From: Oleoguttula mirabilis | Lineage: Eukaryota > Ascomycota > Dothideomycetes > Mycosphaerellales > Teratosphaeriaceae | Direction of reading: 5' to 3' | DNA length: 64,000 nucleotides | NCBI GenBank assembly: GCA_035135055.1 | Contig: JAVFHQ010000005.1 | Span: 496,001-560,000 of the forward strand | In this document: positions 43,498-57,301 of the stretch, in pieces | Layout: each line of letters begins with the position of its first letter | Position numbering within the stretch: position 1 is the first letter of the stretch | Notes under the pieces: model-generated | Seen by the model: the letters and a program-made list of their open reading frames with translations, nothing else | Databases searched by the model: none | What the model was told of the DNA's origin: nothing | Position numbers and translations under genes: made by a program

Positions 43498-46400
43498 TCA
43501 GCCACCGGCAAGCCTCGCCATCTTGGCGCGGATACCATCAGAGAAGCGTGTCGCCGCACCTTCATCAATGACCTCGATGCAGTGTTGTAGCATCGGGAAG
43601 GACTGATCAATGGGCATCTGCGAGCCGTCACGTTTCGTGACACACGGCACGCCCTCGCGCTTGGTGAGGTACCGAACGATGAGAGGGTGATCAGCTGGCA
43701 AGGCGTCAATGGCGAAGCTGGGTCCGGGCACTGGGAACATGCCGCTATTGCTGGGCGGAACATCATTCTTCTGCAATAGGCTTTCGGTCCAGAGGATCAG
43801 CCCAACGCGGTAGATGGCGCCAGCCCACCATGGCGGACGGATACCGCGAGGCATTGAGCGGATAAGTCTAAAGACCTGCCCGGAGTGGAACACAGCTTCC
43901 TCAACATCGGTGATGCAACGCTTGTGAATCCAGACGAGCTGCTGGTATGTGCCATCGAAGTCCTCTCGGCGGGCTAACCGTTCTATTTCTGGGAAATTGG
44001 TGACTGCATTCAAACTTATTAGATGGAAGATGACAAGATTCGTCTGCATCAGCGGACACAGGGGGTTGACCTTCAGATATCGCTCGGCCAGGTCGAACCA
44101 CCGCTGCATGAGGGACTGGACCTCTTCGAGGCGGATCCGTGTCGACGCTGCGGTCATGGCGCGTTGGCTTGGGCTGCGCTTGGACATTGCGTCGGAGAAA
44201 CAGCTAAGCAGCTGGCTGTACTGGCAGACAAGAGCCTGCAGCGGGTGGAGCAGCAACCTGAGCTGCAAGGGTGTCATCTCAATGCCGAGCGGAATCATCT
44301 CGTCGTCCAGGAAGTGCCGGAAGAGATCGCGGAGCGACAGTGGTCGTGCACCAGAGCCAACGGATGAGTAGCCGCCGGAGAACTCGTGTACCTGCTCGAA
44401 CACTGACGACCACTCAGCAGCACTCTTCGCGTGCCACAAGCGATCTGCATCTGGCATCGGTGCCGCAAACTCGGTCACTGAGAACAGCGGGACTGTGTCC
44501 TGGAAGAGCGACATGTCTTGATCAACCATGACCCAGGAGTACACCAAACGGCTCCTGCTCTCGTTCTGTATCCATTCACTCCAGAGCTGATCGGTATTGG
44601 CTCGCTGATCGGGCGCAGGCAAGGCGAGTGGGCGATTCTCAAGCACACCGGAGTGTCTGAGCATAGCGAAGTACATGCCTCGTTGGCCGCTCGCAATGTC
44701 CATCTGCCACTTATCACCGCTCCATGCAGCCTGAACGGTAAAAAGCAAAGCTGAATGCAGCACGATTGGGTCGCCGGACATGATGACATTCCTCTCGATC
44801 AAATCGAAAAGCGAGATACGGCAGGCTTCGGTTAAGCCACCCGTCAACATCCTAGCCTCCCTAGATGGGATATTCATCGCGCCTTGTGCGATCATCATCA
44901 ATACTAGCAGGCTCGCGGCACGGTCGTTGTAGCAGTGTAGAAGCTCGTTGGCGTCCAAGACACCTCTAGAGGTGAGCGGGAAGTAGCGCTCGAAACAGTT
45001 GGCATACGATCTGAGAAAGTACTCCAGTACCCGAGCGGGCGGCAACAACACGAAGTTCGATCCGCTATGCGATCCCGGCGAGTGATGGCTGGCCGTAGAC
45101 GGCGAGTGGTGTGATCCGCCTTCACGATGAATCTCCAGGGCCTTGTGGAGGAAGCTCTGTGTGATGGCGAGCAGCTTGTCTCTGGTGCTCTCATGCAGCT
45201 GCATCACCGTCAAATGATCGCCTCCAGCGAAATCGCCCTCCTCCCATTGCGGACTCCAGGTGCTCCAGCCTTCGTGGTTCCTCAATGTCTGCTCGAGCAG
45301 CTCAAGATTCAGGCGCGCGGTCTTCGGGCAAAGGCTGGAAGGCATGGTCGGTGTACACCGGAAGACACTCCATGCATCCTGCGCCACGATGATAGGCGCC
45401 ACGTCGCCGTGGACATCTTGGTGGACTGACATGTGTCTGTGCGGATGCATGACCTCTGCTGAGCTGCCAAGCTCCAAATCAGAGAAGGTGCGCTCCACCT
45501 TAGGAGACTCAATGGCTGTGACAAGGGGTGGACCGCCATTGGCAACTTCCGGCATAATTGTCAACATGCTCTCACCTGGAGGTGCGAACTGCATGCCATT
45601 CGGATCGTAAGGCATGTCATGGTTCATGATCATGCTAGGCTGGACCATACCATCGTATCCCATGGGCATCGGCATTTGGCTCCAATCAAGCATGAACCTC
45701 GGACTTGACACTGATTCTGAACCATCTCTTGTCCGGCTGAAGTCCTCATATCCTGAAAGCGGCGTCTGCTGCACGAAGCCAGCTGGCGTCTGCATGGAGG
45801 GAGACATGCCATGCGGTCCTGGAGGTGTCGGACCACTCGTCGGCTGTTGCATGTGCTCTGCTGGCGGCCCGTCGACAACAGGAGGTGCTGGCTTCTCCTC
45901 CGTCACCACAGTCATACCATTCTTGGGACTGGCAGGCTTAAGCGGGTGTTGTTGTGGAGGACTTGTAGCAGCTGGCGGCTTGACTGCGCCATTCTCGACG
46001 TTTCCAAGCTGTTGTGTGTAAGGTGGTATGGCGACTGCGCCCTCAGGCGGCACACCCATGCGTGCGGCATTCTTCGTCGACCGACGAGTCGGTCTCAGGG
46101 TACAACGAAGGTTACGACCCGCACACCGCGAGCATGGGAACTTCTTGTCACACTTGGTTTTTGTCTTGGCACAATTGCTGCAAGCAATCGGTGTCCGCCC
46201 CGCTGACTTCGGTATCATGCCATTCGCTGCTGGGATTGCTTCCTGATTCTGATCTCTGCCATGCACGGTGTAGTGTCGCTGTAGGAGATCTCTGGACTGA
46301 GCGTCAGCACTTTGCTGAGAGCCATCTTGGACTCGAGGATTGAACAGACCGTCTCGCGAACGACATATGGCAGGTGAAACATTTGAACGGTTTGACATTA

Positions 46401-46536
46401 GTATCTGGACGGTTTGTCAGCCAACAGTCTGACGGACAGACAATGGTTTCCGGACGCTGGGCGTACGCGTAAGGATATGCCGTTCCAAATGTTCGTCCCG
46501 AGTGAAAGACTGTCCGCAATACGTGCAGAATACCAT
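43498..46536 (-). CDS. CMR1: Cmr1-type melanin regulator (two C2H2 fingers plus Zn2Cys6)
   Basis: Cmr1 is the pathway-specific activator of DHN-melanin genes in many ascomycetes. Three exons fit: 46467-46536 (70 bases), 46350-46404 (55 bases) and 43498-46291, giving 972 residues. Introns are 62 and 58 bases, both with CTGAC branch sites. The two tiny exons are required to build the fingers. Finger 1 is Cys4, Cys7, His20, His24 (CTYCGQSFTRDEHLERHILT, then H). Finger 2 is Cys32, Cys35, His48, His52, completed across intron 2. The Zn2Cys6 cluster is Cys79-82-89-95-98-105 (CSNCAKTKTKCDKKFPCSRC). A fungal transcription-factor middle domain follows (about 400-720). The proline/glutamine-rich region around 110-250 may be activating. 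Starting at the internal ATG at 46398 would wrongly remove both C2H2 fingers. Confidence 0.93.
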
Positions 46537-48109
46537 CTTCGACTATTCCAATGCCGAACCCGAAGAGAAGGAGAATCAACCGTCAGGTCCAATTATTACG
46601 CGGGCCAAGGACGGCGACAGGTGTTCCCAAATATCACACTCGAGCAAGAAGTCCACAATGTAAGCGCGAGTATCAATGGCACTCAGTCTCCTGGAGGTAA
46701 AGGCTATCGTGATTCGTGAGAGGGGGCGTAACCAGCAGGCTGAAGGCCTCGTTTCTCAGCGGTCTCAGCGGCAGATCCGCAATGCTCATGACCTAAACAC
46801 TCGGCGAGTAAACGCACGTCTGACGGCAGCCCTTGTACAAAGTACGCCCACGCTCGTCAACGATATCTTGATTATGCCACCTCTAGCGAAGCTCCCGTCC
46901 CACAAAGCGTGCGGACGCAGGCTCGAAGCGTGTGCACTGTACAATCGGGGTTTTTCTGCCAATCGTAGATCCTACAAGGTACCCTGGCCAGCGCCATTCT
47001 GCCATTCACCCCTGGAACCATGATTTGCAGTGGCATGGAAAATACCCGCAAGGATGCCAAGCCACATACGCCTCTGCCAAGTCGGGAGAGGTCGTCCGTC
47101 CCGATTTAGTACACTACTAGATAGTCGAGGTCCTCGAGGAACGCTAAAACGCGGGTCTGTGCCAAGATCATCACCCACTAGTTCTGCGTGCCAACACTGC
47201 CAAGCATATGATGGTCTGTCTCTACTCAGCAAGTTCAGTGCCACCTTGGCCTAGAACGGACACGCAAGACAGCGCTGCGTCCGTTGCAGCTTTGCTACGA
47301 CCTCATTCGGTTAATGCAGCAGTCAGCAACGTGGTGCCGTTAGCACTTCGGCGTGCCGTGAAGGCTGAAGTGAGCTATCTTGATTCGTGACGCAGGCGTA
47401 GGCGTGGCCTCGGCGTTACGAGCTGTGTCTCGAAAGTCGAAACACACTCACATGGTAATAAGGTACGGTGGGTTCCGCAACATCCGCTGCGCCACTAAGC
47501 ATTGATATCGAAAGGAGCTTCACGTTGCATTCATGCCATTCAGGCGCAGTGAAGCGTTGCTGGTGTCAAGGTCGTTATGCTGGGACTTGGAAGGCGGGGC
47601 CCATTCATGATTTCCCGTCTGTTTCTCTGGGCCGCAAGTCCGCAATTTCCATTGGAACCGCTGTTCAACAGTTCAAGCCCTTGATGATAACTGCTAGATA
47701 TAAAACTCCACCTACCTCCTACTGGTCACCGCCGTCTACTAAGCCCACTTAGCTCCTGACTTCCGGATGTCTTGATTGCCTTCCCGCGAAAAGGCTGTGC
47801 CCTCATATTGTCGTCCAACATGTCAGCCCACCTCCTGATTCTTTGGGGTTTGAGGACATTGCCTGGAGGAATCAGCCTTCAGCCTTCCGATGTCTTCGTA
47901 GCTGGACTCTGCTAGAGGCGTTCACTGAAGTAAATTAGACGAAACCGCTGCGTCGGCGATAGGCCGTCATCCAGTAGCGCGAGCGGGAACCGTTTCGACC
48001 GTTACTTATACATCCCGGTACCCTGCATGCTGACAGCTTGACCGGGCTACGCCGAAGGCATGTATCTCGCGTCATTACTAGCCTATAGAGCATCCGCTAC
48101 GATGTCTTA

Positions 48110-48358
48110 TCATCTTATGATTCGTTGTATAACCAGATCCCCCGCGCTAGCTCCTAGCTCTTCGACAATCTCGTCGCGCTCAAACTTTTGCGAACCTAGG
48201 TTTCCGCGAAGAGCGATGAGCTCGAGTCTGCAGGAAGAATACTTCACAGAATCACACGCTACACCAGCAGCATTGATAATGCGATCGCGCTGATTGAGGT
48301 GAGACACGCTCGAATTGGCCGCGCTTGCGATCATCACTGCTATAGACAGTATATCCAT
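48110..48358 (-). pseudogene. possible remnant of a fungal NLR/ankyrin-type N-terminal domain
   Basis: An 82-codon frame with a proper ATG starts MDILSIAVMIASAANSSVSH and continues RIINAAGVACDSVKYSSC and KFERDEIVEELGASAGDLVI. The opening MDxLSIA followed by a small-residue helix is the usual beginning of the Helo-like or Fungal_N domains that head many fungal NLR and ankyrin proteins. Nothing recognisable follows the stop. It is therefore at best a truncated gene or a first exon whose continuation I cannot find. The assignment is tentative. Confidence 0.25.
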
Positions 48359-51300
48359 GCATTACCTCCTACGTCCCCCCGATGATCGACTCAGATGTTT
48401 GAGACTCCCAGCGCCGTCAACAAATGCGCAACAGCCGGCATGGAATGATGATGGAAGGCACTTCGTTGTCCAACAGCTGAGTGGACTCGTTGAGTCGTGC
48501 CTCTCGCCGATCGCGGTCGTGGGTTACAATCGCAATTGTTGCACATCCTGGGAAGCACTGACACGCAGGCGTCTGTCTTGACGTTTGTGATGACACGTAC
48601 ACACCTGCGGCAAACCAAAAACTGGCGACAGCACTGGTAGCGTGGCCGAGTCGCGTCTGTGACGGTGACTATCTGCCGGGAGGGAACGGATGTCTCCCCG
48701 TGCTCTTATCACAATAATGCTTGCAACCACTCGGACCCTCCTCATGTCAGAACAGTCAGATGGAGGATAGCAATCCACAGACTCGATCACTCGAAGCTTG
48801 TAGCGGTATGCATCTGGCATGCAAGTGGGATGCAGGGTGAGCATGAGGGGTCGTCTTGAGAAGAAGCCCTAGAATATGCGGATTCAGCCGGCCGTCACCT
48901 TTGAAGGCTTCATCTTTCGCCAATTCACTGGTCTCCGACGGCAACTTACACCAGGTTCACCTGTTGGCGTTGCCGTCACACACGTCGGCTCGTCGACCCC
49001 ACCACGTGGGCCCTAGCAGTCTCGTGTAGGGATCTGTGGTCGAGTGCACCTTACTACAGTTACTGTGGCTTATGAGCGGCAGGGTTCCGATCCTCCACAC
49101 GACGTATGCAGACATACTGGGATACTGCAGATGCAAATGCAACGAGACTTATCGTGCTGACTTTCCGCTGGCTCCGGGCTCCCGCAATACCACGGGCATG
49201 CGCTCTGGTATCGCTCGTATTCATATCGGGTCTCCATAGGGCTCAGGTGCATGACCGCAGCACCAATAACGACATTGACGCCGGGGAATGATTGGACACG
49301 CTCTGTTCACAAAGGAAACGCTGAAGGCTGCATTGAGCTATGAGGTCGCATGTGAAGGATTGTCTGGTACGAGCACGAGCTGAACCTGCCGTCGATCCTA
49401 CAAGCCTTGCATGTGCGTGAAGCAAACACTATCAAGCTGGTCTCCAAGAGTCACAAGGGACCAAGAGTCCAAGGCAAGGCCTCAAGCTAGACGCCCATCC
49501 TGCCATCATCAGCTCCGTGTGGTGCGGTCGTCGCTCGCTTTGCAACCGACCTTGGATACAGCTACTGTGTTCTACTACTGGATGTGGCTGACAGCACTCT
49601 ACCACCTACGGTCTACCTCGTACCAAGCTCGCGGCGAGTGTAGCCGGTCAGCGCGGCAGCGCCCCAGTACGCGGGCGTCGAGGACGGCAGAGCGTTCCGG
49701 TTCTTGGTGAACTCATACCTTGCTCGAGGCGCGGCGACGGGCACCAAGTGACCAAGCCTGCCTGCGTCGGAGAATTCAAGGAAGGTGGGTCGGTAGACCT
49801 GGTGTGTGAAGCGCCATTCGCCGCTCAGGAACGCCTCAGCTCGAATATGGAGCTAAGATAACTAATCCTACGCCTTATAGGGACGGTAGCCTGTGTTTCC
49901 CTATATTAGCGTTCAGGCTCTGGTCGATCATCACGCCTCTTTGCGGGGATCAAGCGGCTGATCGCCAAGAAGAGTTCCTAGCCTGGCGCGAACTTGTAAA
50001 TATTACTGCCCACCCACCCAGAGGGCTAGAGACGCGCAACCATTCCCTGCAAACGAGCTGCATCCTCGCTGCAGCAGCCTGTAGGTGGATCGTTCGTGAG
50101 TCTAGCCGCTACTTGAGTCTCGATGCACACAGAGACGCCGACGGAGCTTGAGCAGCCATACCGCCTTGCTACTTGCAACACGCCAGTCAAAGATCCACAC
50201 GCCGTCAAAGCAACCCGCTTATGCTATTCATGTGCATGCTTGCATTGCTCGGGAGAGAGCGGAACGCGACACGTACGACCGCGCGAAGTTCGTGGTCCCA
50301 CTTGGCCATACTACCGGAGCTGCAATGAGCCGCTGTCAAGCTTTCGAACCACCTACGGTGGCGTGTAGTACAAGATTCTACGCGCTAGAGAAGGCGGCGC
50401 TGGCTGCCGGGGACTGCGTGTTACACAACATCGAATCAATGTTCCGAAGCCACGGTTATACAGCATTCATGTGCCGCACTCGTGACCCCGTGGCTGGTGA
50501 CACAGTCGGAGATCTAGCAGATCGCATACCCGCGTGGAATGCACCGTACCACTGGGATCTTCTAGATGGTAGCACACACAACTGTTATTGGCGTAATTGA
50601 CCGCGCGGCCGGAGCATGGTGACGAATGCTTCCAGCACTCGTGATAAAGGTAGGTCTGGCAACCTCCTTGCAGGTCGGAAGATGACCGCATGAAGACCAA
50701 GTCAACCACCACAAGGAAGGAATTGGTGTGGTCATGTTCTAAGGATCAGCAGCAAACGGACGCTGCGCTATCCCCGACCGCGGGTCACCACTTGAGGCGA
50801 ATGTAAGCTGTTCTTACCGCATGCCGATGTTCAGACGTCGGGCTTGGTCTCAGTCCATGGGTTACCAAGGTGCTTCTCTCTCTCTCCAAGCTTCAGTGCC
50901 TCAATCGGAACGACGCACTGATTAGGACAATGCCACACGGAGGTGGTCACGAGCAGCGCCCTCCAGCGATGATGTCTTGGTGTTCACAGTCTTGTTAGGT
51001 ACCACACACTGCCGTTATGGGCGCCGGACTTCCTTCATCCAGTGCCCTCTACTCAAGTGTGGCCGCACAAGCATACGAAATGGGTATGGCCATAACAAGT
51101 CAACGCTGCGGCTTGGGCCGTAGGAAATCCGTACCTTCCCAATACGGCGGGCGGGTAGGGACGAACGAAGCTATGCTATAGTGACTCCATCGAGGCGCTT
51201 ATGCTCGCTCGATTGCACGGCAACTGTGGAAGATAGCCTCGGATCAACTGTGGCCAACTGAGCATGGTGTTATGGTGCAATCCAATATGTTAGAATCCAA

Positions 51301-54300
51301 GGCCTATGCGAATTTCAACGAGGCCACTGTGGACCACAACCGTACGCGGCGACGAACACCTGAGCCTCTATCATCCTGCTACAACACACCACATCATACG
51401 AATAACATGTTGCGCTTATGTATGCTGCAATGCACAGTGATCAGGCGTGCAGGATTTCGAACATTGATCTGCTGTTTGCGACAGCCTGAAACTGCATTTG
51501 CAGCAGTGCCACGGTGACCTTCTACCACGACATCAACTTCCATGCCCTGCAACGGTATTGCCACTCTCAAACAATCACTCGATAACGAGTCGACACATAC
51601 CTACGATCCATCAGTTGACGAGAAACACGGCGCCGCTGTATGTAAGGAAGTTCTCGTTGAAACTCGCATCATGGTTGCTTTGTACCGACGAGCTTCCATG
51701 ACACGACGATCTTCATGGTCACTCTAGATGATCACTCGCCTAACTTCCTTCCTATATAATAAGCATAGCGCGAGTGTCCAAAAGCTTTGCGATTCGCACT
51801 TAGCTCGCGCATCGGGTTTAGTGGAGACCCTCTGATACGTGAGCTACATCCCTTATACGTAAGAGTCTCGTGCTCATCCACTCTGATAGGTCGTTCATAC
51901 ATCCAGATGCCTACATTCCTTCTGCCAACTACGTAGCCCACGATAGGAGGTTTGTCATGCGCTGCCTAACCACCACGATACCCTTACCGAGTCCATTGCA
52001 TCGTACGCTCGACCACGCAAACATGCAGGCTTCTCAGAAGGGGTCGCCCGCTTGTCATCGTTCGTTGCAACCAGCAACAGGGTGGCAGGAAGACCAGCGG
52101 ATTGCCTCGCGAAGTTTGGCCAACAACGCCGGTCGCCGAGATGACAGCAATCAATGCTTGTGAGCCTACAAGAGCTCCATCGCCCCTAGGTACGTCGTGA
52201 CTGCATCAGAGATCGCTGCATTCACTCGTAGTGGGCGGGTTTGATATAGCTCGAGTTCAGGTGCTGACGCCACCTATATCCATCGGCTAGTGTCTTGATC
52301 GCAGTTTGCTAAGTACGCTAACAATGCTGCTGACGGTTGTGTCCACACCTTGGCCGCCTAGCGTCACGATATAATATGGCCAGGCGGGAGGTCTTCCATT
52401 CTGCCTGTTCCCCTTTGCTCAGCTGTTCCATTCGATAGCTCTGGAGTCATCGCGCGCCCGATACTACCTCGAGGGCTTCCCGGCCCGATGCCAGAGCGTT
52501 TGTCTGATAGCCACCGTGGAGAGTGAGGACGCAGAGTGAGGCTGCGCAGCAGCGCAGCCATGAGCAGCTTCAAAGAGAGCCACTTGCGCACATTGGTGGA
52601 GGCATTGTAGTTCGACGAGTGAAGATACTGAAAGCCGAAAGGGCGTTGGCAGCGCATTCACTGTTCGTGTTCTTCCAGCGACCGCTGCACATGCTCTTGA
52701 TGGTTCCAAGGTGACTCTGATCTCATCTATCTGCCTCATGCAACCGAATGCGACCGTGATATATGGAAATTGACTAGCAAAGGAGAAACGTGGAGATGAA
52801 AGAGAAGATCAAGTGGTCTCGGAAAGAGCATGCAAGTACCGGGATGAGAAATATTCAGATCTGAACCACACGACTGTATATCACCTAATTTGATGTTCTT
52901 TCGATTGACCCTTGAGCGCAATTCGATGACAATGCATTTCAAGGCCACATGCTACTTGTGATCGACTACTCATTACTTCCGAAGTGGCGGTTCATATTGA
53001 GATCGGCCCTGATCTACTGGGCCGAAATTTGACCTTCACAACCGTTGCTAACACCACGCGTGTGGCAGACAAACTGCATGACGTTTTTGTCATCCGTAGG
53101 TTAGCAGACACATGCTGTGGGTAGCCAAGCGGTAATGCGATGAGAAGATTGGACGAGAGACTTCTCGAATAGTAAGCTACTCCCATGTGAGCAGATGCTG
53201 GCAAACGTGGTGTGCTGATCGACCAGCTCCCGGGGGATTTCCGGCATGAACTTCGGTGGTGATGAAGACATGCTAGGAGGTATGCGGCGAAGTATACAAG
53301 TTCCTCACATGAGCAGGCTACCGTACAGCACAGCTACAATGCTATCCAGATCAACCAGGACGCTGTCACCAATCGTCTGCGTTTGAAGTCCGTTCAGCAG
53401 GTGAATCTTTGGAGCGTGATATGAACGGCATAAGAAGACCAGGCAGACGCTCATCGAGAATGATAACAATGAAGTAGTGAGCATATTAATTCGCCGTCTC
53501 ATCCAACGACCAGCTAGTGTCCAGAACGACAATAGATCTCGGTAGGCTACTCCAGATCCGCTTGCAAACCTGAATTATGGAATAGTGACTCGAAACCTGG
53601 GAGCCGTTCAGTAACAGTATCAATTGCGTGTTGCAGAAGTGTTTTGATTCGGGCGGGCCGAATGGATGTCGGACGTCACCGCCGGCTATCCTGCCTGGCT
53701 TCCAACTCAATGTTGAGTTACTACACTTGGTGTAGAAAGCTTTGATAATCCGGCGATCGCCAAGAGTGTTGGGAATGCCTGTTTTGCCCGGGTTTTCAAG
53801 AGTCTCACTCCCTCCACCGTCTCCGGACCAAGCGCTGCAATCCCGCTTGTGGACATCTTCAAAATCAGAAACGTTGCGTGTTGAGACTGCAATCGTTAGA
53901 ACCTTTGCTGTTTCATCACACAGTGGCGCTGGGAGAATAATGGTCTGGCGGCTGCAAAAGCTTCAGGTGATGTCGCGATAACAATTATACTGCTATCCGT
54001 AACCCAGGCGTCATTTCCGGGTGAACGGAGCTTATATGCCTGTGGAGTAAATCGTAACACATCACAGACTATTCCCAATGACTTCCGAAAGAAGATTGTT
54101 CACCAACCCGACTCACAGAGTCGCAGTGTTCGACCTGTCCTGTCGACAACCGAAGTTGAGCAATATGACGGAGCTGGCTCCGTGGTGCGTGCGTGGTGCA
54201 TTGGCGATTCGCGGCGAGGACCGGACCTCAGTAGAGCTTGGAAGTATGGACGCCGGACGGACGCTGCTTGTTGGCGCACGGTACTTGGAAGATGCAGTGC

Positions 54301-57300
54301 ACAGTAGCAGGACTTGCCGGGGTGAGACCGAGCGCAAGCACTCTCCCACTCACAAGGGTAATATTCCGCGTCGACAATTAGAAACCTTTCGGATATGCAA
54401 GGATCCGTGGCAGCCAAACGCACACGCAAGGTAGTAAGCATAATGCATGCCGCTGTATGCGATCGCAGAGTAGGATCACCGTGTCGTACAAAATGCGCGC
54501 CAGATGGCAAGGTGTCACAACACAAGTTGTTCCGTTACACCAAGGGTTGACAGGCATCATGGACTGCTTAGAAGCCTAACAGGAGGTAGGAAGCGGTCGA
54601 TGCAGACAGTCTGAGAGACCGAGAGAGCGTCTAGACATGCGCATTTGCTCCAATTTGCTCGACAAGTGGTACATGCAGGCTAGTACAAGTCCGACGATGC
54701 GGCTCCACAGTTACGGAGGCAGATGCGATGTCTTTTCTAGAGTCCAGAGTCCAGACTCCAGAGCCATCGCTTGAGTTGGAAATGTTGGGTATAGCACCGT
54801 GCAGGATGGTGGAACATCTGTAAACCACCCGGAAGTGTATCTCGTCAAGCATTTCGGCAATCTGCGTTCCCTGTCGCGCGGAGTAGAACTAAAGTGGATG
54901 AGTTCATGCCTGTGCCGCTGTGCGCTGGCATTGGAGTCGTGCACATCGTGGTCCTCGATCCTGATGTCATATAAGTAGCGGAAAGACGGGTAGATGCACT
55001 CAACTCAATCTTGCTCGGAGACAAGCGCGGAACGTTGTTTTAGCGGAGAACAATGTCAAGACTGGTTGACATCCTTGTTACATTTTTAGCATCATCATTA
55101 TTACCATCTGTAGCCTGTCTATAGGAAGATAGGAGACAGGGAAGTACCTTAGGCTGTTAGCCTGTTGGGCAAGCCGCAGTACGCCGAGAGCGTGGGATGG
55201 TTTGGTTCCGTTTCTGGTATTGAAATGCAGCGATCAAGCTTTGCCTTCCGTGCGTGCCGCCGCCATCTCAGCAAGGTAGGTTCGTCAACGCTCACTAGTT
55301 GCAGCGGCTTTGGACCAGAAGTTGTCCTTTCCGGAGCATGTGAAGTTGTGAAGCCGTTGCGGTTCACATTGGCAGAACAGTGGACACTGCCAACTGCACA
55401 GTTCGACATCCTGGCATACTTGCTGTGGAGCCGCTGGAGCAAGAGTTCCGCTGACCGGTTGCGTGGCGTACGCAAGGCACAGCGCGCTGCGTGGCCACTT
55501 GCGCGTACGATTGCACCAGATGTTTGTCCTGACGTCATGTTGTGCCGGGTAAAGTACAATACTCAGCAAACCAGTAAGGCAAAGATTGGGACGGCTCGTT
55601 GCGGGAAGCGTGCACTTCCAATTTTCTGCCCCAGGAGTCGTGCAATCTGCAGATCTACCGACCTATGCACCGAGGGCTCGTGCTGCTGAGTGGTTCCGCC
55701 TGCGCACGAAATAGGGAGTGGCCCTGCCGCTCCGGCTCGCGGTTATCGGACGTGAGGCCGAATGTTTGAATTATAGGACAGATACTAGATGGTGGAATAG
55801 GAGTACTGGACGTGGCGTGTGCGATGGCTTAGGCTACCTTATCAAACACGAGCGCCGAAGTTAATTACGCATCTTCGATTGGGATAGCGGTCTGATCCAA
55901 TAGTAGCGGCACGCATGTCAGACGAGCTAGAGTCAGCCCTTCCTATTCTATGAGAGGCTGTGCCGAATAGAACACGCGAGGCTTGTAGCGCAGCGTAGCA
56001 TTGCCAAGTAGCGGAGAATATCATGCGCACATGGCATGTATATCGGTGAGATGAGCGGTTGTGGACCGCCAAATTCCGTACGTTGGAATTAGCTAGCACA
56101 TGTTCGAAAGGTTTGTTCCTGTAAGGCTCCACTGGCAGGCTGGCAGCACCGCCACCGAGGCTGGGGAGTCTCACCTAGTCAGGACGCGAGAAGCAGGGGG
56201 GTGGGAGGTGGGAGGCCAGAAATAGCAGTCTACCTAAGCCCACGATGGTCATGTCCATTTCACGTATTCCACATTTCCACAACACGAGACAATATCGATG
56301 GTAATCGCAACGGCCACTCCACATGGGACCAGAGAGTCCCTATTCTGGAACGACGTTGAGGGCGACCTGAGACTTTTCTCCGTCCACCATAAGAGTGCGA
56401 GCTCAGGAGACCTTGAAGATGTTGGGCCTCCCAAATACAGTGCTCACTGGTCTGATTGTTACAAAGCTCAGTGTTCGTGACATGCCCCGCAACAGCTCGG
56501 TTGGCAAAACGCTTTGCGTTCTCGGATCAGCCAGCCAAGCCAGGGCCCAGGGCCGTAGATACCGGTAATGATTGTTTGCGAGTTGGGTTTCAGGTGTTTA
56601 GGCCAGCCGTAAACCGCATCGATATGTATCATCTAGCAGCAACTACTAGCATGCCTCGTGGGAAAGGTGCCTGAACGCTCGGGAACAATGACCGTTACCA
56701 AAGGGATGCGTTTTCGTGCGGGTGTAACGAGGTGACGGTAATGAGTATGCTGGCGGCCGTCCCGGCGCTCGCAAGAAAAACACTGCAGAACGCAGCATCT
56801 TCTGGTGGTAGCAAAGGAGTCAAGGAGGAGGCTGGACAGTGGCAGCCGCGAGGGAGCCGTCGATTGGGCTCCGCGACCGGGCAGATGCTTGCCAGGTGCA
56901 GTGTCCGGTTTAGCCCAAGGCGGTGACGGTCGCGAAATGGCGCGAGGGCGCACGGGCGTGATGGAGAGCCGAAGCTGAGGTGGTGACTTCATGGTATGGC
57001 GGGCAGAAACACCACGCTATCCAGCCGCCAGACCCCAACCCTATTGTTAGCCACTCGAGACCGTGTAATGCTGACCTTGAGACTGCCGGCAGTGCCGGCC
57101 CCAAGGTGCTGCGCGCAATGGCCCCGGTGGCGGTGGAGCTTAGCGTCTGATTCCAGATGAGCGACAAGCTGCTCGTTTTGGAAGTGCGTCTTATGGGCAT
57201 GGCTCACGCTTCCGTGCACTGACTGCGTCGCAGCAATGATCCGCGGCCGGACACCTAACCTGCCCTGGCGTGAAGCATGAGGGCTCAAGGCCCCTGGTCT

Positions 57301-57301
57301 A

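Noticed and set aside
43498..46398. Cmr1 start at the ATG at 46398
   Set aside because: It would translate through intron 2 and omit both C2H2 fingers; the three-exon model restores perfect C-x2-C-x12-H-x3-H spacing in both fingers.
50148..50600. 150-codon frame in the melanin spacer
   Set aside because: The frame opens without ATG (first ATG shortens it to under 95 codons) and nothing in the translation resembles a known protein.
55165..55689. 174-codon frame in the melanin spacer
   Set aside because: No ATG at its start, an overlapping frame of similar length on the other strand, and no recognisable motif.
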